From: Streptomyces sp. SID3212
Lineage (GTDB): Bacteria > Actinomycetota > Actinomycetes > Streptomycetales > Streptomycetaceae
Assembly (NCBI RefSeq): GCF_009865405.1
Contig: NZ_WWJY01001238.1
Span: 1 to 64,000, forward strand
Direction of reading: 5' to 3'
Length of the DNA stretch: 64,000 bases
Below the pieces are notes generated by a model. It was not told where the DNA came from and searched no databases. It saw only the letters and a program-made list of their open reading frames with translations. A program made the position numbers and the translations under genes. This document shows positions 24,176-31,935 of the stretch, piece by piece. How positions within the stretch are numbered: position 1 is the stretch's first letter; each line of letters starts with the position of its first letter.

Positions 24176-24617
24176 CTGTACATGTCCACCTGTTCATGCC
24201 GACGTCCCGGGCGGGCATATACGGGGCTGTCCGTTGTTCAAGTTCAAGGTAGGGACTCGCGTCTATTACGACGACGCCCCGGGAACCATCCTGCATGCCA
24301 ATAACTTTCAGGCGGAAGTTCAATGGGGAGAGGATGGAATTACGATCGAAAAACTGTCGGACCTGTTGACTGAGGCAGAATGGCACGCCACCAAGAAAGA
24401 AGATGAACCCCCTTACGCTGAACTCATCTCGACACCGAGCCCTATCGTTGAACTCCATGCCGGCGACAAAGTGTTGCTGTGCTTCGGGGTTGACTTCGGT
24501 AACGGATCCTACGCCGAAGACATTCGTGAAAACCTTACCGAAAGGATGCCCGGCATTGCCTTCGGCTTGGTCGCCGGCGTAACCGGCGTCCTGATTCAGA
24601 GGAAAGAAGAGGGATGA
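24162..24617 (+). CDS. Phage protein with CxC N-terminus, unknown
   Basis: 151 residues from ATG 24162, overlapping the nuclease end. CTCPPVHADVPGGHIRGC at the N-terminus may bind zinc. A central strand set (GTRVYYDDAPGTILHANNFQ) looks SH3-like. Function unknown. Confidence 0.65.
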   Translation: MAERSCTCPPVHADVPGGHIRGCPLFKFKVGTRVYYDDAPGTILHANNFQAEVQWGEDGITIEKLSDLLTEAEWHATKKEDEPPYAELISTPSPIVELHAGDKVLLCFGVDFGNGSYAEDIRENLTERMPGIAFGLVAGVTGVLIQRKEEG

Positions 24618-24832
24618 GAAAGAAGCCACCGCTTCTGTCAAAGGTGATGCTCTATATATCCGCCATGGCTGGCGGATGGACTATCGCCCAGGATGATCCC
24701 AGTTACCTGGGCGTAGTAGCTGCCTGGGTATGCCCGGTGGCATGGTTCTTTACCGACTATGCGGTAACCATCGGATGGCGTGAACGTCTGGAAAGGGAAG
24801 CTAATGCCCAAGCCGCTGAGCGCACTCCGTAG
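24614..24832 (+). CDS. Small two-helix membrane protein (72 aa)
   Basis: ATGA overlap. Hydrophobic segments around residues 10-25 and 32-50 (YLGVVAAWVCPVAWFFTDYA), then a charged tail. Confidence 0.65.
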   Translation: MRKKPPLLSKVMLYISAMAGGWTIAQDDPSYLGVVAAWVCPVAWFFTDYAVTIGWRERLEREANAQAAERTP

Positions 24833-25100
24833 GTTCGCCTGGGAGTACCGCGTCATCAAGGATGACCGGGGCAACGACATTGGGTATGCCATCCCTCCCG
24901 AGTCGGATTCCCGTACGCCCAGAAAGCAGCAGTGTGGCCGCGACACCGCAGGTTTTGTGGTTGCGCACACCGGTCGGAACCGTGAGCGTCGGCGTGAGCT
25001 TGGCCGGCAGTACGGTATGCGGATCCTCCCCGCAACCAACGTTCCGCACGTCGGGAAGATCCGACTCGGAGAGATCGAGGTTCAGGCCGTTGTCGACTGA
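24804..25100 (+). CDS. Basic phage protein, unknown (98 aa)
   Basis: ATG 24804 with AGGGAAG upstream, overlapping the previous gene by 29 nt. Arg-rich centre (GRNRERRRELGRQYG). No family recognised. Confidence 0.6.
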   Translation: MPKPLSALRRFAWEYRVIKDDRGNDIGYAIPPESDSRTPRKQQCGRDTAGFVVAHTGRNRERRRELGRQYGMRILPATNVPHVGKIRLGEIEVQAVVD

Positions 25101-25437
25101 CCGATCCGGCGTTCCTTTGGTCGTGGATACCGAACCTAGTGGCGATGCCATCTATATCTGGTACGGTCAAGAGGCGAGCGATCTCACCAATGCCGAATGG
25201 CGAGATGAGCTAATCGCGCGCTTTGACCAGCAGGAGTACATCAAGAATTGGCTTATCGCCAACGGCATTGAGTCTAACCTGGTGTCGGTCGATGAAGACA
25301 TCTATATCGACAGCGGCAAGGTCTTCTATACCGAACATAAGATCAACGCGGAGGGTCATAAGTACGTAGACCCCGCTACGGATGAAGTAGCGCAACACAA
25401 CACATGGCGAGTCGTCACAGTACCTTTCGGAAAGTGA
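25090..25437 (+). CDS. Phage protein, unknown (115 aa)
   Basis: The frame opens earlier, but the upstream part is Ser/Arg filler inside the previous gene. TTG 25090 with GAGG upstream, or GTG 25123, are the likely starts. Acidic; contains AIYIWYGQEASDLTNAEWRD. Confidence 0.6.
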   Translation: MSTDRSGVPLVVDTEPSGDAIYIWYGQEASDLTNAEWRDELIARFDQQEYIKNWLIANGIESNLVSVDEDIYIDSGKVFYTEHKINAEGHKYVDPATDEVAQHNTWRVVTVPFGK

Positions 25438-25440
25438 GAC

Positions 25441-26325
25441 ATGAGCACTCCTAACCCGTTCGTTCGCGCATCATCGAACGAGATTTTCTCTCCGTCCAAG
25501 CATCCCGAATGGCATAACAAACTGTTCATCATTCGGCCGAACTACGTAGAGATGGTGACCTTCAAGCCTGAGGAAGGCCCGAAGAAAATCGTAAACTCCC
25601 ACGTGGTGATTCTTGACCTTATCGCCCCGGACGGATTGCCTACCGTAATCAGCGGCGCGGCAATCGGCGGTGCCGGTATCGTTCCTCAGATCGAGAACCA
25701 CCTCGGCGAAGCGGTGTTGGGTCGCCTCGGTATGGGTCAACCTCAGCCGGGAAAGAATCCCGCTTTCAAGCTGGAAACCAACTTCTCCGATGCGGATGCC
25801 GAGCTCGCCGGCCGCTATATTCAGCAGTTCCCCTTGCCTCCGGTCCCGACTCCGCCCCCGCCGGCGCCCGTACAGGCTCCGCAGGCGCCCTTTGGCGGGC
25901 CCGCCGCACCCGCGGCCGGACAGTGGGGACAGGCCCCGCAGGCGCCCGCTCAGCAGCAGTTCAGCCCGCCCCCGGCGGACGTGTGGGGAGGCGTCAACGC
26001 AGCTCCCGCACCGCAGGCCGCGGCGTCGGCATGGGGTCAGGCGCCCGCTCAGCAGCCTCCCGCCGCGGCCCCGGCGCAGTGGCAGGCACCCGCTCCCGCA
26101 GCCCCGCCCGCGCCCGCTCAGCAGCAGTGGGGACAGGCTCCGCCGGCGCCCGACCCTATGGCGGGTGCGCAGCAGTGGGGCAATACCAATCAGCCCGCCC
26201 CGGCTGTGGCGCAGGACCCGCAGCTTGTCGCTTTCCTCCAGAGCCGACAGATTGACGTGGCGCCCAATGGTGTGCCGATGTCCAATGAGCAGATGCGTAT
26301 GATCGCGTCCACTATCCCTCAGTAA
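25441..26325 (+). CDS. Phage protein with globular N-terminus and Pro/Gln/Ala-rich tail
   Basis: 294 residues. Residues 1-130 look folded and beta-rich (KLFIIRPNYVEMVTF, VVILDLIAPDG). Residues 130-270 are low complexity (PAP, QQQWGQAP repeats). The tail ends in a short conserved-looking helix (AFLQSRQIDVAPNGVPMSNE). A folded head plus disordered tail near nucleases and a primase resembles single-strand DNA-binding proteins, but no OB-fold motif can be claimed. Confidence 0.65.
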   Translation: MSTPNPFVRASSNEIFSPSKHPEWHNKLFIIRPNYVEMVTFKPEEGPKKIVNSHVVILDLIAPDGLPTVISGAAIGGAGIVPQIENHLGEAVLGRLGMGQPQPGKNPAFKLETNFSDADAELAGRYIQQFPLPPVPTPPPPAPVQAPQAPFGGPAAPAAGQWGQAPQAPAQQQFSPPPADVWGGVNAAPAPQAAASAWGQAPAQQPPAAAPAQWQAPAPAAPPAPAQQQWGQAPPAPDPMAGAQQWGNTNQPAPAVAQDPQLVAFLQSRQIDVAPNGVPMSNEQMRMIASTIPQ

Positions 26326-26361
26326 TCCGCACTGAGGATCCGTTGCTATTCCAGAGGAGAT

Positions 26362-26679
26362 ATGCCTACTATGGCAGCACGTAGGACCCGCAATACCGCC
26401 CCTGCCGAAACGGTAGAGGTACAGGCACCGGAAGTCGTTGAGGCTCCGGAAGTTACTAACGAGGATGTTCCCATGTCGGATGACGTTGTTGAGGTAGAGA
26501 CCCCTGAGAGCGATGCCCCCCGCTCCAAGCCGGGCCGTAAGGTTGACCCGGTGAACGCCGCGATCGCGCGCGTCAAGGAAGCGAAGACCGATGTCGAGCT
26601 GGCGCGCAAGGCCAAGCCCCTCGCTGAGGCCGAAGCTGAGTACGCCGCGGCGAAGGCTGAGCTGACCTCCCTCCTGTAG
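26362..26679 (+). CDS. Acidic coiled/disordered phage protein, unknown (105 aa)
   Basis: ATG 26362 with GAGGAG upstream. N-terminal Glu/Val/Pro-rich disorder, C-terminal Ala/Glu/Lys helix (ARKAKPLAEAEAEYAAAKAE). Ends at a terminator. Confidence 0.65.
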   Translation: MPTMAARRTRNTAPAETVEVQAPEVVEAPEVTNEDVPMSDDVVEVETPESDAPRSKPGRKVDPVNAAIARVKEAKTDVELARKAKPLAEAEAEYAAAKAELTSLL

Positions 26680-26698
26680 TTCTTTGATTGACTAACTC

Positions 26699-26738
26699 AA
26701 AGCCGGGCATTCCCGATCATGGGGGGGTGCCCGGCTTT
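26699..26738 (+). terminator. Hairpin terminator
   Basis: AAAGCCGGGCA pairs exactly with TGCCCGGCTTT around an 18-nt loop. Confidence 0.85.
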
Positions 26739-26756
26739 TGCGTGGGAGGAAGACAG

Positions 26757-26969
26757 ATGGAATCAGATAGTGAACTTCTTTGCGTGGGGAAAAAGCAGAT
26801 GGATTCAGATAGCGAACTTCACAGTGCCAGGCTGAAAGCGGAGATAGAGGCGACCAATGCGCAAGCACTGCTGTGCTGTGCGCAGGCAGTCAATCTCCTG
26901 ATCAACAACGGACTCAGCCTCACGTACGCGCTCGAACAGTGCGGGTTCCCTCCGCAGACTGAAAGCTGA
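26757..26969 (+). CDS. Small phage protein with duplicated N-terminus (70 aa)
   Basis: ATG 26757 with GGGAGGAAG upstream. The first 14 codons are nearly repeated by the next set (MESDSELL and MDSDSELH); the DNA around both starts is a 42-nt-spaced direct repeat (GCAGATGGA-TCAGATAG-GAACTTC). The second ATG (26799) could be an alternative start. The rest is helical. Confidence 0.6.
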   Translation: MESDSELLCVGKKQMDSDSELHSARLKAEIEATNAQALLCCAQAVNLLINNGLSLTYALEQCGFPPQTES

Positions 26970-26980
26970 TCCAACCCTCT

Positions 26981-27020
26981 AAAGGCAGGCATCCCGATAC
27001 GTGGGGTGCCTGCCTTTTTT
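26981..27020 (+). terminator. Rho-independent terminator
   Basis: AAAGGCAGGCA pairs with TGCCTGCCTTT and is followed by a further T run. The strongest intrinsic terminator in the early region. Confidence 0.9.
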
Positions 27021-27044
27021 GGTACCTACTATCAAAGGTTTCCG

Positions 27045-27512
27045 ATGCGTAAAGTAATCGCAGTTTCCATGCTCGCACTTGGCTTCATGATTGCCGGGAC
27101 CATTCCGGCTGACGCCGCCACGCCCAAGCAGAACGCCCTTACGTACGCCAGGAAACAAATGGGTGACCGCTACTCGCAGGTCAATCCTCAGGGCCCGAAT
27201 CACTGGGATTGCTCAGGCTTGATGCAGGCGGCATACAAGTCGGCCGGCAAGTCACTTCCTCGCGTTGCCCAGGCGCAGTACAACGCGACAAAGCACATAG
27301 CCCTCTCCGCGGCGCAGCCGGGAGACCTTCTGTTCTTCGGACGCGACTCGAAGCACATCACGCACGTAGGGATCTTTACCGGTTACAAGAACGGTAAGGG
27401 CTACATGGTGAACGCGAATACCGGATCGTACCGCGGGCGCAAAGTGGTAGAGGCGCCTACGTCGGAGTATCGCATCGGCGGCAACAAGGAATTCGCAGGA
27501 GTGGTGAAGTAG
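27045..27512 (+). CDS. Secreted NlpC/P60 peptidoglycan hydrolase
   Basis: 155 residues. A signal peptide (MRKVIAVSMLALGFMIAG, cleavage near ADAA) leads to an NlpC/P60 domain of about 125 residues: HWDCSGLMQAAY has the nucleophile Cys, KHITHVGIFTGY the His. It would cut gamma-D-Glu-linked stem peptides outside the membrane. It sits alone after a terminator in the early/replication region, away from the lysis genes, so a role in infection of neighbours, superinfection exclusion or lysogen physiology is as likely as lysis. Confidence 0.88.
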   Translation: MRKVIAVSMLALGFMIAGTIPADAATPKQNALTYARKQMGDRYSQVNPQGPNHWDCSGLMQAAYKSAGKSLPRVAQAQYNATKHIALSAAQPGDLLFFGRDSKHITHVGIFTGYKNGKGYMVNANTGSYRGRKVVEAPTSEYRIGGNKEFAGVVK

Positions 27513-27799
27513 TGGACATGTACCTCAAGCTGCGTAACGCAGTGGTGGCGACGATGAACGACTCGGAGCGAGCGGATTGGGACGTGGTTGCCGATCTGCC
27601 GGCAGAGGCTCAACTAGAGCTTCTGATCTCATTCGTTGAGCACATGGGACACGCGGCGCATCCGGCCCAAACGCTCGACTTGATGGCCACCCATCAACAC
27701 GAAATGAAAGAGGCTTGGGTGCGCGCCGGCTTCACCGAAGAACAGTCGATGCGCCTGCTGGAAATCCAGGTACGCGCCGCCACGCACCACGCGCGCTAG
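27512..27799 (+). CDS. Helical phage protein, unknown (95 aa)
   Basis: GTG 27512 overlaps the previous stop by one base; ATG 27518 is also in frame. All-helical look, His-rich (HMGHAAHPAQ, THQHEMKEAW). Possibly co-translated with the NlpC/P60 gene. Confidence 0.6.
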   Translation: MDMYLKLRNAVVATMNDSERADWDVVADLPAEAQLELLISFVEHMGHAAHPAQTLDLMATHQHEMKEAWVRAGFTEEQSMRLLEIQVRAATHHAR

Positions 27800-27993
27800 T
27801 GGACTGGGACAAACACAACTGCGAACGGAAGCGGCGGTATGCCAAGCAGGGCACCGCCGCTTCCGCACGCAAGAGGATGATTAAAAGGGATCCGCGCGTG
27901 ACCGCAGCGATCCAGACTTACCAATGCAAGGTATGCAATGGGTTTCACATAGGCAATCCCCCCAAAGGTGGTGGCAGTGAATCTCCTCGGTGA
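27799..27993 (+). CDS. Small basic zinc-ribbon-like protein (64 aa)
   Basis: GTG 27799. Begins MDWDKHNCERKRRYAKQGTA and holds QCKVCNGFHIG. The Cys pair with a following His resembles half zinc fingers common in actinophage microproteins. Overlaps the primase start by 17 nt. Confidence 0.65.
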   Translation: MDWDKHNCERKRRYAKQGTAASARKRMIKRDPRVTAAIQTYQCKVCNGFHIGNPPKGGGSESPR

Positions 27994-28873
27994 TGCCATC
28001 CGGGCCGCGCAACGAGGATGGCATATCTTCCCGGTGCAACCCGGAGGGAAGACTCCACACCTAATCCAACCCGATAAGCCTTATCAAATCCGATGGAGTC
28101 AGGAAGCTACCACTGATGTGGCGAAGATTCTTTCTTATTGGCAGTGGTCGCCACAGGCGAACATTGGCATCGCGTGTGCGCCATCACGTCTGTTCGTGGT
28201 GGACTGCGACCTGCCCAAAACGGAATACCAGCTCAAAGGAACCCTATTCGCCGGTCTACATGAAACGTGGGGACCTCTTGTTGACGGCACCGATGTTTAC
28301 CGCGCGCTATGCGAGCGACTCGGTATCGGATGGGATACGGCTAACGACACCTACCGTGTCTGCACAGGGTCGATGGGATGCCACTATTATTACCGTTGGC
28401 CGGACGGAATCAAGGCTAGTCAAGCTTCGATAATCAAGGGGCTTGTCGACGTCCGCGGAAACGGGGGCGAGCGAGGGGGCTACGTCCTGGGCGCCCAGTC
28501 TCTCACCGATAAGGGTCCGTATATCGCAGAGAACGACTTGCCGGTAGCGGACTGTCCTCCCGCTTTGGTCCAGTACCTCACCGACGGAGCGCGAGACATC
28601 ACGCCGGCATCCCTCAGCGACTTCGTACAGCCTTCCGGCACGGGCACTATCACAGGGCTTGAAGCGTCGGTCCTGAATGCTCCTGAGGGCAACCGAAATA
28701 ACGTCCTGCTGTGGGCGGCACGCGCCGCGGCCAACGACTCAATGCCCATGCAAGAGGTGATCGATGTGCTAGGCGAGGCGTACCGCATGAACGGTGGTGA
28801 TGGTGGCTACCGCCAGGCAGAACAGACGATTCGTTCCGCGTACCGCCTACAGTCCGCTAAGGTGAGCAGATGA
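27977..28873 (+). CDS. Primase-polymerase (AEP, bifunctional DNA primase/polymerase)
   Basis: 298 residues from GTG 27977 (AAAGG upstream; GTG 27968 also possible). The Prim-Pol fold is marked by GWHIFPVQPGGKTP, FVVDCDLP (catalytic Asp-x-Asp), and VDVRGNGGERGGYVLGAQS. It would make primers on phage DNA. The helicase is not fused but encoded separately at 36,612. Confidence 0.9.
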   Translation: MNLLGDAIRAAQRGWHIFPVQPGGKTPHLIQPDKPYQIRWSQEATTDVAKILSYWQWSPQANIGIACAPSRLFVVDCDLPKTEYQLKGTLFAGLHETWGPLVDGTDVYRALCERLGIGWDTANDTYRVCTGSMGCHYYYRWPDGIKASQASIIKGLVDVRGNGGERGGYVLGAQSLTDKGPYIAENDLPVADCPPALVQYLTDGARDITPASLSDFVQPSGTGTITGLEASVLNAPEGNRNNVLLWAARAAANDSMPMQEVIDVLGEAYRMNGGDGGYRQAEQTIRSAYRLQSAKVSR

Positions 28874-29058
28874 GCGCTGGAGAGACACGCGTCGTAATTG
28901 AGCGTTGCGAACTAGATATCCTTGTTGCTGTGGCGCGGCTCTACCTCAACGCCTTCGGTGATGATGAACCTATGAGCTATACGGATGCATGGGGGTATCA
29001 GGACGTGGCGGAGATTGTCAAAAAGTACAGCCAACCTGACAGCAACCCGGTAAGGTGA
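28870..29058 (+). CDS. Small phage protein, unknown (62 aa)
   Basis: ATGA overlap with the primase stop. Helical, acidic; contains LDILVAVARLYLNAFG. No family recognised. Confidence 0.6.
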   Translation: MSAGETRVVIERCELDILVAVARLYLNAFGDDEPMSYTDAWGYQDVAEIVKKYSQPDSNPVR

Positions 29059-29062
29059 GCAG

Positions 29063-29602
29063 ATGAGTGCCGGCGACTGTCAAGTTTATTGCAGTGATTG
29101 CGGTTGCGGGTGTTCGTGTATCACGTACTGCATGGAGTGCGGCTGTCGATGCAAGGAGCGAAGATCAGCGGTGAGTAGCGAAGAGATCCACATCGTGGAT
29201 CATGACAATGGGAATCCCGATGCACCGGAGTGTGTTGAGGACTGCCCCACCTGCAATGAGATCCGCGATCTCAGGGAGAACGGCCCATCCCTTACCAAAG
29301 AACAAAGGGGTAGGCTCAACTCACTTCTCACTCACACAAAAGGGCGGGGCATGCCTGAGGAGCTGGCTCGGGAGTTTGGATACCTGCTGATTGGCGAGAA
29401 TGAACTCCACATGGTGGAGCGCTTCGCCGATCTGTCAGAGGTTGTCGAGTGGATCTCGACTTGGCTCGGATACGATCTATCGGCAGAAACCATCGAAGAA
29501 GTCCGCCACGTGACAGACGCCGGCGGCGCCTCGAACATTCGGATCACGTCTGGTCTTGCGGTGTGGGAGGTTATCGTCGTCAAGCCCAAGCAGGTGCAGT
29601 AG
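29063..29602 (+). CDS. Phage protein with Cys-rich N-terminal metal-binding segment
   Basis: 179 residues from ATG 29063. Residues 6-32 hold ten Cys (CQVYCSDCGCGCSC, then CMECGCRCKE), a dense metal-binding cluster. After a second possible start (GTG 29171) comes an acidic region with CVEDCPTC and then a helical/beta C-terminus. Two fused or overlapping products are possible. Unknown role. Confidence 0.65.
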   Translation: MSAGDCQVYCSDCGCGCSCITYCMECGCRCKERRSAVSSEEIHIVDHDNGNPDAPECVEDCPTCNEIRDLRENGPSLTKEQRGRLNSLLTHTKGRGMPEELAREFGYLLIGENELHMVERFADLSEVVEWISTWLGYDLSAETIEEVRHVTDAGGASNIRITSGLAVWEVIVVKPKQVQ

Positions 29603-29617
29603 TAAGACCAGCAAGAC

Positions 29618-29648
29618 AAACGCCCCCGGCATTGCGTCGGGGGCGTTT
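29618..29648. terminator. Bidirectional terminator between convergent genes
   Basis: AAACGCCCCCG pairs exactly with CGGGGGCGTTT around 9 nt; T-rich on either strand. It separates the plus-strand run from the reverse gene at 29659. Confidence 0.9.
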
Positions 29649-29658
29649 TGCTGTGCGC

Positions 29659-29835
29659 TTACTTCACTGTGGTGATCGATTGTAGGTTCCTGTACGGCAC
29701 GAACGCTACGAACGCGATTGGCTCTTGCTGATGCTTGGCCCTTTTGAACATCACGCCAGGCTCATTGAAGTCCAGAACCTTTGCCTCGATCACTTGCTCT
29801 GATCCGTCCGTGAACTTCACCAAGTACTTTTCCAT
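29659..29835 (-). CDS. Lone reverse-strand small protein (58 aa), candidate lysogenic gene
   Basis: ATG at 29835 (on the minus strand). The compact beta-rich sequence (MEKYLVKFTDGSEQVIEAKV, FVAFVPYRNLQSITTVK) looks like a small barrel. It is the only complete minus-strand gene in the phage part of the window, with its own promoter and terminator. No family is recognised. Confidence 0.7.
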   Translation of the reverse strand: MEKYLVKFTDGSEQVIEAKVLDFNEPGVMFKRAKHQQEPIAFVAFVPYRNLQSITTVK

Positions 29836-29845
29836 GCCTGACAGT

Positions 29846-29874
29846 GTATCAGTCTGAGCTAGCGGAGGAGTCAA
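29846..29874 (-). promoter_or_regulatory. Sigma-70-type promoter for the reverse gene
   Basis: On the minus strand TTGACT (-35, 29869-29874) and TGATAC (-10, 29846-29851) are spaced by exactly 17 nt. The expected start of transcription is 2-6 nt before the ATG, so the mRNA would be nearly leaderless, a common form in actinobacteria. Confidence 0.65.
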
Positions 29875-29948
29875 GCTCTTGAGCATTTGGCCAAGCATTG
29901 ATGGTGTCCGCGCCGGACAAAGGCTATCGAGACGTTAGACAGGAAGTC

Positions 29949-30203
29949 ATGATCACATTCACTTTGAGCATTCCACATCGACTCAAACTAAGGGTGCCGA
30001 CAGCGCCGGGGGTTATGGATGATCCCGCGCTGCTCAAGGCAACGATACTCAAATCAAAGATCGACTTTCTGAACATGGTTGCACAGAACATAACAATAGA
30101 AGCGGAGGACAACGGTGACTGGGTGGACATGGCTGTGGATAGCGTGGATCGGGATGTTTCTCGCGATCGAAATACCAGGACTTTTGAACAAGAGACCGGG
30201 TGA
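29949..30203 (+). CDS. Phage protein, unknown (84 aa)
   Basis: ATG 29949 follows AGGAAG closely; an in-frame ATG at 29901 would add 16 residues. A beta-strand N-terminus (MITFTLSIPHRLKLRV) then a helix. First plus-strand gene after the reverse gene. Confidence 0.6.
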   Translation: MITFTLSIPHRLKLRVPTAPGVMDDPALLKATILKSKIDFLNMVAQNITIEAEDNGDWVDMAVDSVDRDVSRDRNTRTFEQETG

Positions 30204-30351
30204 CACTCTCAGCGAGCACGTGTGGTCATGGTTCGCTATCGACAAGGCCAAGACAAAGAAGAGTCAAGTAGCGGGGCAGGCGCGACGCTTTGTGCTGCTT
30301 GCCTTCATGGCGTGGCTCACTGCGCACTTCCTGAGCGGGGGACGGTTCTAG
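30115..30351 (+). CDS. Membrane protein (78 aa)
   Basis: GTG 30115, inside the previous gene by 89 nt. Two hydrophobic segments (WTWLWIAWIGMFLAIEI and FVLLAFMAWLTAHFL) with a charged loop between. Possibly involved in envelope change or exclusion. Confidence 0.6.
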   Translation: MTGWTWLWIAWIGMFLAIEIPGLLNKRPGDTLSEHVWSWFAIDKAKTKKSQVAGQARRFVLLAFMAWLTAHFLSGGRF

Positions 30352-30437
30352 TGAAGCGATGGCTCGTAATCACCTTGGTTATCGAAGTGCTGATAGCAAG
30401 CGTATTGATCGGCCTCTATGTAGGATCGCGATTCTGA
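30351..30437 (+). CDS. Single-span membrane peptide (28 aa)
   Basis: GTG 30351 overlaps the previous stop by one base; the next gene overlaps its stop (TGATG). MKRW then a continuous hydrophobic helix. Coupling on both sides supports a real micro-gene. Confidence 0.5.
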   Translation: MKRWLVITLVIEVLIASVLIGLYVGSRF

Positions 30438-30739
30438 TGAAGTGTCGTTGCGGCAAGTCGCTCGGTGATTTCCATGAAGCATTCCTTCGAGGGTTGTGTA
30501 CCGAATGCTATGTCAGCACTTCCCTCCCGCTGAATGTATCCAAGTCCAGCATCACGCTCCCGGTCACCGCCGAGCAACTGATAGATGCCGGACATCCCGC
30601 GCCGCCCGGCTACGTGCCGCCTCCCGCGATTGTGTTTACGCGGTGGCAGTCAGCGCTTCTGTGGTGGCACTCCTTGGTGTACGACACCCGGCGCCGGCTT
30701 GGATTCTGGATCGCGGGAGAGACCCCAGAGGACGACTGA
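30437..30739 (+). CDS. Zinc-ribbon protein, unknown (100 aa)
   Basis: Begins MKCRCGKSLGDFHEAFLRGL followed by CTEC, giving two CxC/CxxC pairs. The rest has a Pro-rich linker and a Trp-rich helix. Overlaps its neighbours by 3 and 1 nt. Confidence 0.65.
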   Translation: MKCRCGKSLGDFHEAFLRGLCTECYVSTSLPLNVSKSSITLPVTAEQLIDAGHPAPPGYVPPPAIVFTRWQSALLWWHSLVYDTRRRLGFWIAGETPEDD

Positions 30740-31044
30740 TGAAGCGAATCATTCTCGCCGACACACCAGAGATGGGCGACCTATACCGCAAGCACCGGAC
30801 ATGGTGGTCGCGAGACCTGCCGTCCGAGGCGGACTGGAAAGCCGCCGGCGTGTTCGGCCCCAACCAAGCAGACATGGCGCTCAACGGCACACAGGGCACC
30901 GACTCCTGCCTATATCGGGTGACCGTGCCCTTCGCCCACTCCAACCGCCTGCAAGCGGTGGTCGACACCGCTATCAAGGAAGGTCTCCCGGTGGTCTTCG
31001 ATACCTGCGAGCGGTGGGCAGCAAGAACATGGCCGGCTGCGTGA
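30739..31044 (+). CDS. Phage protein, unknown (101 aa)
   Basis: Start ATG 30739 on the previous stop. Mixed alpha/beta sequence (MKRIILADTPEMGDLYRKH, YRVTVPFAHSNRLQAVVDTA). No family recognised. Confidence 0.65.
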   Translation: MKRIILADTPEMGDLYRKHRTWWSRDLPSEADWKAAGVFGPNQADMALNGTQGTDSCLYRVTVPFAHSNRLQAVVDTAIKEGLPVVFDTCERWAARTWPAA

Positions 31045-31535
31045 TCGAGCCAACAACGGCGGAGGTGTTCGCAAAGATCATGGCTGGCTACTCACCGAAA
31101 GGCCCATCGACTCCGGGCATTCCACCTACGGGGCCGGCGGGGGCAAGCCGCCCATTGTGCGCCGATGAGCTTAAAGAACACTACCGACTGAACGCGCACA
31201 GAACCACGATGATCCTGCCTCAGGATGCGACGTTCACTCCCATCGGGGATGGGGCGTACACCTTCGACGTCGACATGATCGAGCACGGGGGGCCGTGCAA
31301 GCCATGGCGCCGGCCGCTTCGCCGAGACGCGTCGACAGGGCTCCGCTTCCGCTACCGCAAGTGCGGACACGTCTGGGTGTGGGACCGCGGTGAGTGGCGG
31401 CGCGTTCTCTCAGCTACCGCGGTGGGGCGGCTTGAGCGTGAGCTTGGGCTTGCCCGTACCCCTGAACTTCCGGTGGGCAAAGACCGTGCCCTCAGCACAG
31501 AGGAATGGCTAAAGGGGTTCGAAGGATGGGACTGA
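31029..31535 (+). CDS. Phage protein, unknown (168 aa)
   Basis: ATG 31029 within the previous gene. The centre (TFDVDMIEHGG, RKCGHVWVWDRGEWRRVLSA) is beta-rich with a Cys/His. The N-terminus is Pro/Gly-rich. Unknown. Confidence 0.6.
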   Translation: MAGCVIEPTTAEVFAKIMAGYSPKGPSTPGIPPTGPAGASRPLCADELKEHYRLNAHRTTMILPQDATFTPIGDGAYTFDVDMIEHGGPCKPWRRPLRRDASTGLRFRYRKCGHVWVWDRGEWRRVLSATAVGRLERELGLARTPELPVGKDRALSTEEWLKGFEGWD

Positions 31536-31720
31536 GGTACGTACGCAAGGCTGACGGAGTTGTAATGGAAGCGATGACTCACCTTATCCGTACGTGGTCA
31601 TCGTCAAGCCTATGGGTGACCTGTGAAATAGCGGCGCGCTCATATTTGATAGATGGCAAGGCCGTGCCGGCAGAGGAGTTCGAGGCAGCGTTGCGTAAGG
31701 ACGGAGCGATAAAGAAATGA
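31526..31720 (+). CDS. Small phage protein, unknown (64 aa)
   Basis: ATG 31526 with AAAGGGG 7 nt upstream; in-frame ATG 31505 is an alternative. Ends in an EEFEAALRKDG helix. Confidence 0.6.
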   Translation: MGLRYVRKADGVVMEAMTHLIRTWSSSSLWVTCEIAARSYLIDGKAVPAEEFEAALRKDGAIKK

Positions 31721-31935
31721 AGGATCCCAGCGACGATCATTACGGCATTGATGCCGACCGCTCCTGCCGGTCGGCATGTATCTACGATCACGAAGACTGG
31801 CCGTGCAAGACCGTACGCAAGTGGCGGAGGAGTAAGGGTTTCCAGATCGTTGAGCTTCGCAAGATATGCGACGCCTTGATCGTCAGCAATGCCGCTCTCA
31901 ACGAACGGCTTACCAAGCTTGAGGGAATACTGTGA
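31717..31935 (+). CDS. Small Cys-containing protein with C-terminal helix (72 aa)
   Basis: ATGA overlap. CRSAC and a later Cys may bind metal; the C-terminus IVSNAALNERLTKLEGIL is a short coiled coil. Confidence 0.6.
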   Translation: MKDPSDDHYGIDADRSCRSACIYDHEDWPCKTVRKWRRSKGFQIVELRKICDALIVSNAALNERLTKLEGIL

